A DNA stretch of 26,638 bases, taken from the NCBI GenBank assembly GCA_002416285.1, contig DICM01000004.1, positions 1 through 26,638 of the forward strand, in the 5' to 3' direction. The notes under the pieces are model-generated. The model did no database searches. It had not been told where the DNA came from and saw nothing but the letters and a program-made list of their open reading frames with translations. Below, piece after piece: positions 8,744 to 15,858 of the stretch. The position numbers and the translations under genes were made by a program. Source of the stretch: Caryophanales bacterium UBA5026. Lineage in GTDB: Bacteria > Bacillota_I > Bacilli_A > RF39 > UBA660. Positions within the stretch are counted from its first letter, which is position 1. The number at the start of each line of letters is the position of its first letter.

Positions 8744-9355
8744 ATGTTTGATTACACTATAAAGAGTATCCTATATAATGTTTGGCCAATGATGATAATT
8801 GTAACGGTTATTTTAGTGACATTACGACTGGCTTATCTTTTAAAAAGACAAGAAAAATTTGTCTTTTACAAAGAGGTTTTAGCACTTGGATTTGCTCTTT
8901 ATGTAATGTTACTCTTCTATGTGGTAACATTTCAGGATGTCAGTTGGTCAAGCTCGAACTTTATTCCTTTTAAAGAGATGTTTCGCTATCCATTCGCTTC
9001 GTTTTTATTTTTTAAAAATGTTGTTGGTAATATGATTATGTTTTTACCTTATGGGTTTTTTGTGGCTTATTTTTTACGTCTTGAAAAACCATTACCAGCA
9101 ATTTTACTTTCTTTTGTTGTCTCCTGTACAATTGAGACAACGCAATTAGTTATTGGCAGAGTATTTGATGTGGATGATATTATGCTTAATTTATTAGGTG
9201 GAATATTAGGTTTTTATCTATATCATTTTGTAACTTCTATAAAAAATCATCTGCCAAAAAAATTAAAGCGAGCATGGTTTTATAATATTGTTGTTATTGT
9301 TTTTTTGACTGTAGTATTTTTTTATTTATATCAGTTATTGAAGGTGGGATTATGA
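8744..9355 (+). CDS. VanZ-like family membrane protein
   Basis: This 203-aa protein has about five hydrophobic segments (roughly residues 13-33, 43-63, 92-112, 117-135 and 180-198). It carries the VanZ family motifs NFIPF (72-76), GNMIMFLPYG (95-104), the E131/Q134 pair, GRVFDVDD (138-145) and N149. Relatives include VanZ of teicoplanin-resistance operons and many uncharacterised membrane proteins; resistance should not be assumed. It lies between yqfD and ybeY, where B. subtilis has phoH and yqfF. A strong AGGAGG site precedes it, and its stop codon overlaps the ybeY start, so it is part of the operon. Confidence 0.9.
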   Translation: MFDYTIKSILYNVWPMMIIVTVILVTLRLAYLLKRQEKFVFYKEVLALGFALYVMLLFYVVTFQDVSWSSSNFIPFKEMFRYPFASFLFFKNVVGNMIMFLPYGFFVAYFLRLEKPLPAILLSFVVSCTIETTQLVIGRVFDVDDIMLNLLGGILGFYLYHFVTSIKNHLPKKLKRAWFYNIVVIVFLTVVFFYLYQLLKVGL

Positions 9356-9801
9356 TGGAATACATTGAATTTACGAATGAATTTGGTGGGTGTATAGAAT
9401 ATATTGACTCGTTAAAAAAAGTTCTTAATATCGCTACAAAAAGAGAATTAGAAGCACCCGCTTATTTTTCGGTGATTTTTGTAGATGAGGAAAAAATACA
9501 TAAATTAAACTTGGAATATCGTGGCATTGATCGAGTAACAGATGTTATTACCTTCGCTTTAGAGGATGAAAAAGATATGCCGACATTACCGTATCGTTTA
9601 CTTGGAGATATTTATATCTGTATTCCAAGAGCCAAAGAACAAGCGATAGAGTATGGACATTCATTTGAGCGAGAGCTATGCTTCTTAGCCGTTCATGGAT
9701 TTCTTCATCTTCTTGGTTACGACCATATGGAGAAAGAGGAAGAGCAAGAAATGTTTAGACGTCAGGAGGAAATATTAAATGAAGCAAATATCAAAAGATA
9801 A
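9352..9801 (+). CDS. ybeY: Endoribonuclease YbeY (rRNA maturation factor)
   Basis: This 149-aa zinc-dependent protein acts in 16S rRNA 3' end processing and 70S ribosome quality control. The zinc site is HGFLHLLGYDH, with H115, H119 and H125. The upstream TDVITFAL and LLGDIYIC strands are also diagnostic. Two consecutive ATG codons (9352 and 9355) are possible starts, and both overlap the vanZ stop. The ribosome site AAGGTGGG is at 9341-9348. The 3' end overlaps dgkA by 23 bases. The placement next to dgkA and era is conserved across Bacillota. Confidence 0.95.
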   Translation: MMEYIEFTNEFGGCIEYIDSLKKVLNIATKRELEAPAYFSVIFVDEEKIHKLNLEYRGIDRVTDVITFALEDEKDMPTLPYRLLGDIYICIPRAKEQAIEYGHSFERELCFLAVHGFLHLLGYDHMEKEEEQEMFRRQEEILNEANIKR

Positions 9802-10180
9802 ACCAAGAGGAGTTCATCAATTTTGGACAAGCGTATTCCATTCAATTGATGGAATTATTTATGCCTTTACGGTGGAGCAGAATATGTTTATTCATGTTAT
9901 GGTGATGCTTATGGTAATAGGGTGTGGAATATTTTTTCAAATTAACGTAATGGAATGGCTATTTTGTTTGGTGATGTTTGGACTTGTTATCTCAACCGAG
10001 TTAATAAATACAGCGATTGAAGCTGTAGTGGATCTAATTACTGAGGACTACCATGTTCTTGCTAAAGTAGCAAAAGATACATCAGCAGGAGCTGTAATGG
10101 TATTTGCCATAACTGCTGCAACTGGTGGAATAATTATCTTTTTACCAAAGTTAATTGTATTTATTGAAGGAATGATTTGA
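9779..10180 (+). CDS. dgkA: Diacylglycerol/undecaprenol kinase family protein
   Basis: This 133-aa integral membrane kinase has three hydrophobic segments and a cytoplasmic N-terminus. The active-site signature ELINTAIEAVVD (E74, N77, E81, D85) and KDTSAGAV (K99-V106) are intact. Gram-positive members mostly phosphorylate undecaprenol rather than diacylglycerol, helping to regenerate the lipid carrier for cell-wall synthesis. The start lies inside ybeY, after CAGGAGGAAA, which supports translational coupling. The final codons (VFIEGMI) are repeated 121 bases downstream in non-coding sequence. Confidence 0.92.
   Translation: MKQISKDKPRGVHQFWTSVFHSIDGIIYAFTVEQNMFIHVMVMLMVIGCGIFFQINVMEWLFCLVMFGLVISTELINTAIEAVVDLITEDYHVLAKVAKDTSAGAVMVFAITAATGGIIIFLPKLIVFIEGMI
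10155..10178 (+). repeat. 24-bp direct repeat, copy 1 (end of dgkA)
   Basis: TTGTATTTATTGAAGGAATG begins this copy. The second copy at 10276-10299 matches at 22 of 24 positions. This copy codes for the last residues of DgkA. Confidence 0.75.
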
Positions 10181-10275
10181 GAGTAAAAAAATAGTATTTT
10201 AGAGAATTGATGACTCAATTATCGAAAGAAAAATTTTAAAAGGTTTATAAATAAAAGAATATCTGAAAACAAGGG

Positions 10276-10299
10276 TTGTATTTATTGAAGGGATGATAT
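10276..10299 (+). repeat. 24-bp direct repeat, copy 2 (before the unknown gene)
   Basis: Near copy of the dgkA tail. In the old dgkA frame it reads VFIEGMISFVTM and continues a few codons to a stop. It supplies the GAAGGG that serves as ribosome site for the TTG start at 10303. Confidence 0.75.
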
Positions 10300-10302
10300 C
10301 AT

Positions 10303-10815
10303 TTGTTACTATGTCAGGAGATTTTGGAGTTTGATGAATATAAAGAGGGTTATAAAAATTTAAAGAATATAGATAAACGATTTGGAATGTATTACGAAGC
10401 TATTTCTGTTGAACGATTACCATATTTTTTGAGTGCGAAAGGGTATCACTTAATTATATTTGAATCTTTCAATGAGCAGTTTGTGAATGTTGTAATGACT
10501 ACTGATTTTTACTATAACAAACGTCAACTATTCGATATCGGTGATTCAAATTTAATTTTCCAGTGTCCAAAGCAATATTTACCGATGAAGGTTGATTCTT
10601 ATATTGAGGGTGGAAGTAAAATGCATCTTTACTTTTCTAAGAAAAAAGGATCTTATTGTGCTGAAAAGTTGGTTCCTGGATTTACTACGAATGAACTATT
10701 TCACAAAATACAAGATAGAGCTTATTCCACTACTATTCAGGGATTTGGTTCTGATGAAAAGAAAGAAGAACCTGCTAAAATATTAGAATTTAAAATTAAG
10801 AAGGAGTATTTATGA
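10303..10815 (+). CDS. Protein of unknown function in the era operon
   Basis: This 170-aa protein is not recognised. The likely start is TTG 10303: an in-frame TGA at 10294-10296 excludes anything earlier, and GAAGGG (10287-10292) is the only plausible ribosome site. The sequence looks soluble, with no signal or membrane helix. An aromatic-rich core (GMYYEAISVERLPYF, then HLIIFESFNEQFVNVVMT) is followed by a Lys/Glu-rich tail. Its last four bases overlap the cdd start (ATGA), so it is translated with cdd and era. This position has no counterpart in the B. subtilis cluster. Confidence 0.75.
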   Translation: MLLCQEILEFDEYKEGYKNLKNIDKRFGMYYEAISVERLPYFLSAKGYHLIIFESFNEQFVNVVMTTDFYYNKRQLFDIGDSNLIFQCPKQYLPMKVDSYIEGGSKMHLYFSKKKGSYCAEKLVPGFTTNELFHKIQDRAYSTTIQGFGSDEKKEEPAKILEFKIKKEYL

Positions 10816-11198
10816 AAGAAAAATTAATAAAATTATTAGAAAATTCTCATAGCCCATATTCTCGTTTTAGAGTGGCTGCAATTGTAGTTATGAAAGATGG
10901 TAGAGAATTTTCAGGAGTGAATGTTGAAAATGCATCTTATGGAGCTACTATCTGTGCAGAACGTAGTGCAATTGTAAGTGCAGTTAGTAATGGCTATAAA
11001 AAAGGAGATTTCGATTGTCTTTATGTAATGTGTGATACAGATAAAATTAGTACTTGCTGTTTTATTTGTAGACAAGTTATTACGGAGTTTTTTAAACCAA
11101 GTCAAAAGATAACACTTATGAACCCAGCTGGAGAAAGTGTGGAATATACAGTCGCAGAGATGTGTCCTTATCCATTTGATGAGGATGATTTAGCATGA
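10812..11198 (+). CDS. cdd: Cytidine deaminase
   Basis: This 128-aa enzyme deaminates cytidine and deoxycytidine in pyrimidine salvage. The zinc site is complete: C48 and catalytic E50 in the CAERSA motif, plus C83 and C86 in TCCFICRQV. The usual proline before the CxxC is replaced by Cys, leaving two adjacent cysteines (82-83). The N-terminal SPYSRFRVAA and NVENASYGATICAE segments bind the nucleoside. The length suits the small homotetrameric class. It overlaps the gene before it and the era gene after it by ATGA junctions. Confidence 0.95.
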   Translation: MKEKLIKLLENSHSPYSRFRVAAIVVMKDGREFSGVNVENASYGATICAERSAIVSAVSNGYKKGDFDCLYVMCDTDKISTCCFICRQVITEFFKPSQKITLMNPAGESVEYTVAEMCPYPFDEDDLA

Positions 11199-12082
11199 GA
11201 AGTGGATTTGTTGGATTAGTAGGACGACCAAATGTTGGAAAGTCTACACTTATGAATGCTATTGTTGGGAAAAAAGTAGCCATTACTTCAAATAAGCCAC
11301 AGACGACTCGTAATATGATTCAAGGAATTTACAATGATCCAGAAACACAGATCGTCTTTGTTGATACTCCAGGTATTCATAAACCTAGTCATAAATTAGG
11401 AAACTATTTAAATGAACAAGCTTATTATAGTATGCACGATGTGGATGTGATTCTTTTTTTAGTAGATGCTTCTGTTCCTTTAGGTACAGGGGATAAGTTT
11501 GTATTAGAAAGAATGAAAGATATCGATAAACCAGTTATTTTGATTTTAAATAAGATTGATAAATTAACCAATGAACAAATTCTATTTAAAATTTCGGAGT
11601 ATAAGGATTTGTTTGAATTTGCTGAAATTGTTCCAGTATCAGCAATGAAAAAACGTAATGTAACACATTTGATCGAAGTATTACAAGGATATCTTCCAGA
11701 TCAGATTCGCTATTATGGAGAAGATGACATCACCAATAAACCGATTTCCTTTACGGTTGGTGAGATTGTTCGAGAAAAAGTATTCCAACTTACGGAAGAA
11801 GAAGTGCCACATTCTCTTACTTGTGTTGTTGAAAGTATGGAAAAAGGGAAAAATAGTATGGCAATTAATGTTGCTATTATTGTCGATCGTGATTCCTTAA
11901 AAAAAATAGTGATTGGTTCTCAAGGTAGTAAAATTAAAGAGATTGGAATTCGTGCCAGAAAAGAGTTAGAAGTATTATTCAATACAAAAATCTATTTAGA
12001 ACTATTTGTAAAGACGATTCCAAAATGGCGTGATAAAGAGAAGTATTTAATGGAACTAGGATTTCGTGATTTTGAAGAGTAA
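11195..12082 (+). CDS. era: GTPase Era, 16S rRNA-binding
   Basis: This 295-aa GTPase supports 30S subunit assembly and couples it to cell growth. The G motifs are GRPNVGKST (residues 10-18), the threonines of KPQTTRN (switch I), DTPGIH (57-62), NKID (119-122) and SAM (149-151). The C-terminal KH domain carries IGSQGSKIKEIG, which binds the 3' end of 16S rRNA. The length and the cdd-era-yqzL-recO order match B. subtilis. The start overlaps the cdd stop. Confidence 0.97.
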   Translation: MRSGFVGLVGRPNVGKSTLMNAIVGKKVAITSNKPQTTRNMIQGIYNDPETQIVFVDTPGIHKPSHKLGNYLNEQAYYSMHDVDVILFLVDASVPLGTGDKFVLERMKDIDKPVILILNKIDKLTNEQILFKISEYKDLFEFAEIVPVSAMKKRNVTHLIEVLQGYLPDQIRYYGEDDITNKPISFTVGEIVREKVFQLTEEEVPHSLTCVVESMEKGKNSMAINVAIIVDRDSLKKIVIGSQGSKIKEIGIRARKELEVLFNTKIYLELFVKTIPKWRDKEKYLMELGFRDFEE

Positions 12083-12099
12083 GATTGAATAAAAAAAAT

Positions 12100-12131
12100 A
12101 ATCAACACCAAAATAGTAATAGGTGATGATT
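12100..12131 (+). promoter_or_regulatory. Hairpin covering the yqzL ribosome site
   Basis: AATCAACACC (12100-12109) pairs with GGTGATGATT (12122-12131) at 9 of 10 positions, with a 12-base loop. The right arm contains the Shine-Dalgarno AGGTGAT of yqzL and ends on the base before its ATG, so folding would hide the ribosome site. Confidence 0.5.
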
Positions 12132-12236
12132 ATGAAGAAAGAATTATTATGGAGTTTATTTGAACATACAGGAAAAATTGAATATTATATAAAATATAAA
12201 GAAGAGAGCAAAAAAGAGAATAATAATATTTTATAA
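12132..12236 (+). CDS. yqzL: YqzL family small protein
   Basis: This 34-codon gene lies between era and recO, exactly where B. subtilis has yqzL. The peptide opens MKKELLWSLFEHTGKIEYYI and then KYKEESKK. That fits the family pattern of a Trp-x-x-Phe helix, a TG turn and a Tyr-x-x-(Tyr/Phe)-Lys-Glu segment. The start at ATG 12132 is favoured over the in-frame ATG 12126 because AGGTGAT (12121-12127) is well placed only for the later codon. It is too short for most gene callers. The function of the family is unknown. Confidence 0.7.
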   Translation: MKKELLWSLFEHTGKIEYYIKYKEESKKENNNIL

Positions 12237-12248
12237 GGAAAATATTAT
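12223..12248 (+). repeat. AT-only hairpin between yqzL and recO
   Basis: A perfect 10-bp inverted repeat (ATAATATTTT at 12223-12232 and AAAATATTAT at 12239-12248) encloses a six-base loop and includes the yqzL stop codon. No T run follows, so it is not a good terminator. An mRNA processing or stability element is possible. Confidence 0.45.
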
Positions 12249-12282
12249 CTAAAATACTGCTTTCTTTGTAGGAAGGATCCAT

Positions 12283-13017
12283 ATGCTTAGTGAGGTAACA
12301 GGAATTGTTTTAAGAGAAAGTGATTATAAAGAGTCCAGTAAATTAGTTCAACTTTTAACGAAAGAGTATGGACTTATTCGTGTTCTTGCTAAAGGTGCGA
12401 AAAATTTAAAAAGTGATCTTCGCAATCCTACTACAAAACTGACTTATGGTACTTTTTACATTTATTATAAAGAAGATAAACTTTCTACTTTAGTAAATGT
12501 AGATGTTATTTCTTATTTTCAAAAACTTAAAACGGATATTGAAAAAATTAGTTATGCTAGTTACTTACTAGAATTATCAGAACAAGTTATGAAAGAAAAT
12601 GAGAGTTGTCCAATGTTAGATCTGCTCATTTCAGCACTACAGAAAATGGAAGAGGGATTTAGTCCATTATTGTTAACCAATATATTAGAATTAAAAGCCT
12701 TAGCGTTTCTGGGAGTTATGCCTGTTTTAGACGGTTGCTCTGCTTGTGGCAGAAAAACATCGATTGCAACACTTTCTTCTTCAAGAGGTGGGTATATTTG
12801 TAATCAATGCCTTACGAATGAGCGAATTGTAAGTGAGAAAGCAATTAAATTAATTCGATTATTTTATTATGTTGAAATTTCTAAGATTAGTAAACTTGAT
12901 GTCAGTATTCAAGTACAAAGAGAAATTAATACATTTTTAGAAGAATATTATGATCGGTATACAGGACTTTATTTAAAAAGCAAACAGTTTTTAAATACTT
13001 TAAATCAGGTAATGTGA
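12283..13017 (+). CDS. recO: DNA repair protein RecO
   Basis: This 244-aa recombination mediator helps RecA load onto SSB-coated single-stranded DNA in the RecFOR pathway. The N-terminal OB-fold (about residues 1-80) contains GIVLRESDYKESSKLVQLLT and a basic patch at GAKNLKSDLRNP. A helical part follows. The C-terminal zinc finger has C152 and C155 (CSAC) with C173 and C176 (CNQC). The length is normal. A GGAAGGAT site precedes ATG 12283. It is the last gene of the cluster and is followed by a terminator. Confidence 0.95.
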   Translation: MLSEVTGIVLRESDYKESSKLVQLLTKEYGLIRVLAKGAKNLKSDLRNPTTKLTYGTFYIYYKEDKLSTLVNVDVISYFQKLKTDIEKISYASYLLELSEQVMKENESCPMLDLLISALQKMEEGFSPLLLTNILELKALAFLGVMPVLDGCSACGRKTSIATLSSSRGGYICNQCLTNERIVSEKAIKLIRLFYYVEISKISKLDVSIQVQREINTFLEEYYDRYTGLYLKSKQFLNTLNQVM

Positions 13018-13064
13018 TATTTTACTTTTTATAGATGTTTTGAATTTTCAATACTTAAATTATT

Positions 13065-13099
13065 AAAAAGGATAGAATAAATATCTATCTTTTGTTTTT
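13065..13099 (+). terminator. Terminator after recO
   Basis: A stem of 9-10 bp pairs AAAGGATAG (ending at 13075) with CTATCTTTT (13085-13093), with one G-U pair, and is followed by T-rich sequence. The rest of the gap to 13255 is AT-rich and shows no other clear element. Confidence 0.65.
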
Positions 13100-13255
13100 G
13101 TTCGATTAGTTTAATAAAATGAATAAAAACCAGAAAAAAATAATACAATGTTCCTAACGGAAGTGAGAATTTTTAAAAAATTTTAAATTTATAAGTAAAG
13201 AGGCTTTTCAAAAAAGGAAAGCTAGTATAAAATAATAAGAAGCTAGGAGGCTGTT

Positions 13256-13696
13256 ATGAAAGAATATCAATATTTAATTTGTCCTTTTGTCACATTAATT
13301 TTGTGTCAAATAATAAAGTTTACTATAGAATCATTCCAAAATAAAAAACTTAATTTTGCCCGTCTTTTTAATGGATGTGGTGGAATGCCAAGTAGTCATA
13401 CTTCTTTTTCTTCTGCGATTACTATGCTTGTTGGATATAATTTAGGATTTGATAATCCTATCTTTGCAGTAGCATTAGTATTCACATTTATTGTTGCTTT
13501 TGATGCGATGGGACTTCGTATGGAAAGTGGAAAACAAGCAGAACAGATCAATTATATTCTTGATGAATTTTTAAAGGGAAAACCCAAAAGTGGAATTGGA
13601 CGTTTAAAAGAGGAGCTTGGCCATCAACCGTTTGAGGTTTTAGTGGGGTTACTATTTGGAACATTCATGGCATTTATCTTTTCAATTGTTCTATAA
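13256..13696 (+). CDS. Divergent PAP2 family protein (DUF212/YuiD)
   Basis: This 146-aa membrane protein shows the DUF212 signatures GGMPSSHTSF (residues 42-51), AFDAMGLR..SGKQA (81-95) and the ELGHQPFEVLVG stretch (120-131). It has four hydrophobic segments. The SSHT and LGH motifs resemble those of PAP2 acid phosphatases, so a lipid or undecaprenyl phosphatase-like role is plausible but unproven. AGGAGGCTGTT before ATG 13256 is a good ribosome site. The gene stands alone between two terminators. Confidence 0.92.
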   Translation: MKEYQYLICPFVTLILCQIIKFTIESFQNKKLNFARLFNGCGGMPSSHTSFSSAITMLVGYNLGFDNPIFAVALVFTFIVAFDAMGLRMESGKQAEQINYILDEFLKGKPKSGIGRLKEELGHQPFEVLVGLLFGTFMAFIFSIVL

Positions 13697-13702
13697 TTAT
13701 GG

Positions 13703-13727
13703 AAACTAGATGAGTATCTAGTTTTTT
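13703..13727 (+). terminator. Terminator after the DUF212 gene
   Basis: A perfect 9-bp stem (AAACTAGAT at 13703-13711 with ATCTAGTTT at 13716-13724) carries a GAGT loop, and the run of T continues to 13727. Confidence 0.85.
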
Positions 13728-13758
13728 GATTTTATTCATATCAAATGTATAAAAACAG

Positions 13759-13787
13759 TTTTCAAAATCATAAAATTATGCTAGAAT
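13759..13787 (+). promoter_or_regulatory. Promoter of the 13805-14679 gene pair
   Basis: TTTTCA (13759-13764) is followed after 17 bases by TAGAAT (13782-13787) with a TGC extended -10. The leader is about 10 bases and contains GTAGGTGATAAA as ribosome site for ATG 13805. Confidence 0.65.
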
Positions 13788-13804
13788 AAATAGTAGGTGA
13801 TAAA

Positions 13805-14350
13805 ATGGTGACGTTAGAAGATGTGAAGACTAGTTTACTAAGTAATCGTGAGTTGCCAAGTGAAATAAAAGAGCAACTATTTGAACTTGTAACGATATTC
13901 CATGAGCGATTTAAAGAGATTTCACTTGATAATTTAAGTAATCGTTTAGCAACATTGAAGTTTGAAAAGTCAAATCGTTTTTTGAATCGTGATATTTCTA
14001 TGTATGATTTTAGGAAAAATATTATTTTCTTAAATGCACATGAAATGAAAAAGGAATACGACATGCGCCACGTTTTAATGTTTGAACTTTTGAATATTGT
14101 TTCCTCAACAGAATTTCAAACAGGTTTTAACTTTGATAACAAATATGAAGCTTTGAATATTGGTTATACAGAAATTTTAGCTAATTTTCTTGTTGGAAAT
14201 CAAGGAGAAGTTATGTTGTTCCCAGAGGAGGCCTCTTTGACAAATCTTATTGCGACAGTTATTGGAAATGATACTTTATTTGATGCTTACTTTAAGAATG
14301 ATGCGAGTATTGTAGCAAGAAAAGTACAAGAAATGGGGATTGCAGTATGA
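13805..14350 (+). CDS. Unknown protein, possible inactive metalloprotease fold
   Basis: This 181-aa soluble protein is not recognised as a named family. The middle reads RHVLMFELLNIVSS (residues 88-101) and then ALNIGYTEILANFLVG (116-131). This spacing and wording closely echo zincins with HELLH...GLNEGYTE. Here the zinc ligands are replaced: the two His positions are F93 and N97, and the NEG Glu is I119. The general-base Glu survives as E94. My reading is a degenerate, non-catalytic zincin, which is inference only. The next gene starts in its stop codon (ATGA), so the two are coupled. Confidence 0.72.
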   Translation: MVTLEDVKTSLLSNRELPSEIKEQLFELVTIFHERFKEISLDNLSNRLATLKFEKSNRFLNRDISMYDFRKNIIFLNAHEMKKEYDMRHVLMFELLNIVSSTEFQTGFNFDNKYEALNIGYTEILANFLVGNQGEVMLFPEEASLTNLIATVIGNDTLFDAYFKNDASIVARKVQEMGIAV

Positions 14351-14679
14351 GAGAAGTAAATTTTACAGAACTATTAAATAAATTAAAATATTTGACGACA
14401 TCTAGAAAATCGGGACTTGATGTCAGTGGACTATATGCAGATTGTCAAAAAGATATCATTTCTATGGCATCTAAAACAAATGATTTAGCAACGATAGAAA
14501 AAGTGGGATATCGTTTAGTCACAGATCCAAGAGATATTGATAGAACAAATCCAAATTATGTAGCAGGAGTGGCTGAATTTTATAATCAAACTTGTATGAC
14601 AATGATAAATCAACAAAATATGGGAGTATCAAATCTCAATCAATATGATGAAGACCATGTAAGAGGAAAGGTAGCATAA
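14347..14679 (+). CDS. Small protein of unknown function
   Basis: This 110-aa protein is probably soluble and mostly helical. It has no signal peptide or membrane segment and no motif I can name. Features that could serve a search are DPRDIDRTNPNYVAG in the middle and a C-terminal DEDHVRGKVA. It starts within the stop codon of the preceding gene and shares its promoter, so the two products probably act together. Its own last codons form the left arm of a terminator. Confidence 0.72.
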   Translation: MREVNFTELLNKLKYLTTSRKSGLDVSGLYADCQKDIISMASKTNDLATIEKVGYRLVTDPRDIDRTNPNYVAGVAEFYNQTCMTMINQQNMGVSNLNQYDEDHVRGKVA

Positions 14680-14700
14680 TTGCTATTTTTCTTTTTTTTT
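14667..14700 (+). terminator. Terminator of the 13805-14679 operon
   Basis: A 10-bp stem with two G-U pairs (14667-14676 with 14681-14690) and a TAAT loop is followed by C and ten T. The left arm is coding and the loop holds the TAA stop codon. Confidence 0.75.
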
Positions 14701-14708
14701 GTTAAAAT
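14700..14708 (+). promoter_or_regulatory. Extended -10 promoter of the recombinase gene
   Basis: TGT-TAAAAT starts at the last T of the preceding terminator. No good -35 is visible because that stretch is the T run. The leader would be about 15 bases, with AGAAGG (14718-14723) before ATG 14731. Confidence 0.5.
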
Positions 14709-14730
14709 ATCTTTAAAAGAAGGTAATAAG

Positions 14731-15627
14731 ATGGAAAATGATTTGTTAAAATTTTACGACTATCTTTTATATGAACGAAAATATTCCGATAAAACGAAAT
14801 TAGGTTATCAAAAAGATTTCAATTTATTTCAACAATTTCTAAATTATGAAGGAATTGATAAGTGGAAGGATATTGATTATACGGTAGTTCGGCATTATCT
14901 CGTTTTTTTATATAACCATCATTATGCGAAAAAAACAATTGCACGTCATATTAGTAGTTTGCGAAGCCTTTATAAATTTTTACTCCGTGAACAAATCATT
15001 AAAGATAATCCAATGACTTTAATATCAAATCCAAAGATGGATCAAACTCTTCCTAAATTTTTGTATCCAAGTGAGGTAGAAAAAATATTATCGCTGCCAG
15101 ATAATACAACACCATTAGGTATCCGAGATACGATGATGTTAGAATTTCTTTATTCTACAGGAGTTCGTGTCAGTGAATTAGTTCGTATTAAACTTACCGA
15201 TATTTTATTTAATGAACATAAAATAAAAGTACTAGGAAAAGGGAAAAAGGAACGCTTCGTATATTATGGCAGTGAATTAAAAGATAAAATGAATATTTAC
15301 TTGAATTCAGCTAGAGAAGAATTAATGAAAGAGCAGGATCATGATTATTTACTTGTTAACCATTATGGTAAACCTCTAACGGAACGTGGTGTAAATACCA
15401 TTTTAGATTCTATCTTAAAAAAAGGACAAATTAAATTTCATATCTCACCCCATGTATTTCGTCATACTTTCGCAACACATTTGCTTGATAATGGAGCAGA
15501 TTTAAAAAGTGTTCAAGAATTACTAGGTCATGAAAATTTATCAACAACACAAAACTATACGCATGTTTCCAATGAACGGTTAAGAACGGTTTATTTGCAT
15601 GCTCATCCAAGAGCAAATAAAAAATAG
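14731..15627 (+). CDS. Tyrosine recombinase XerC/XerD family
   Basis: This 298-aa site-specific recombinase is of the size and type that resolves chromosome dimers at dif. An N-terminal SAM-like core-binding domain (about residues 1-95) precedes the catalytic domain. All catalytic residues are present: R146 (TGVRVSEL), K170 (LGKGKKER), H241 and R244 (HVFRHTFA), H267 (LLGHENL) and Y276 (TTQNYTH). ATG 14731 is preferred over an in-frame TTG at 14680, which lies in the preceding terminator. It reads most like XerD, but XerC and XerD are hard to separate by eye. No phage or integron context is seen, so a housekeeping role is likely. Confidence 0.93.
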   Translation: MENDLLKFYDYLLYERKYSDKTKLGYQKDFNLFQQFLNYEGIDKWKDIDYTVVRHYLVFLYNHHYAKKTIARHISSLRSLYKFLLREQIIKDNPMTLISNPKMDQTLPKFLYPSEVEKILSLPDNTTPLGIRDTMMLEFLYSTGVRVSELVRIKLTDILFNEHKIKVLGKGKKERFVYYGSELKDKMNIYLNSAREELMKEQDHDYLLVNHYGKPLTERGVNTILDSILKKGQIKFHISPHVFRHTFATHLLDNGADLKSVQELLGHENLSTTQNYTHVSNERLRTVYLHAHPRANKK

Positions 15628-15858
15628 TAGGATATAAGAGACCACCATATCAAGTTTTAGCATTCCCTTGTTAACAGATTTAAAATTAGAAATTGATAAG
15701 AACGTTTTTGTTAGCTGTTCTTAATAAAAGAAAGGGTGAATAAATCAATTGAAAATTTTACAAAAAGAGTATTCCTAAAGAATTAAATCGTGAAAATTAA
15801 ACGATCCAATTCCATTGGAAATAAAACAATAAGTGACAATTAGAATAGGAGTAGAATT
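15628..15858 (+). other. Gap of 231 bases with one hairpin
   Basis: No gene is visible. A perfect 7-bp inverted repeat, TAAGAAC (15697-15703) with GTTCTTA (15717-15723), has a 13-base loop and no T run after it. It may weakly end the recombinase transcript. An AGGAG ribosome site (15847-15851) precedes the next start. A TAGAAT at 15841-15846 is too close to the start to be a convincing -10. Confidence 0.4.

Noticed and set aside
8744..9355. Glycopeptide resistance gene
   Set aside because: The protein is of the VanZ family, but no vanA/vanH/vanX-type genes are present. It sits in a housekeeping operon, and most VanZ-like proteins have no link to resistance.
13768..14064. 98-codon minus-strand open frame
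   Set aside because: It lies antisense to the 13805 gene and its promoter. It is Ser/Phe/Ile-rich with no motif or ribosome site.
14680..14730. N-terminal extension of the recombinase from TTG 14680
   Set aside because: The extension reads poly-Phe from the T run of a terminator. ATG 14731 has the ribosome site and the family-typical N-terminus.
14731..15627. Phage integrase marking an integrated element
   Set aside because: Length and motifs fit chromosomal XerC/D. No phage genes, att repeats or tRNA gene lie nearby.
15697..15723. Rho-independent terminator after the recombinase
   Set aside because: The 7-bp stem has a 13-base loop and no T run, so it was kept only as an unassigned hairpin.
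15753..15800. Short open stretch reading KFYKKSIPKELNREN
   Set aside because: Fifteen codons between stops, with no start codon or recognisable match. It is too short to call even a remnant.
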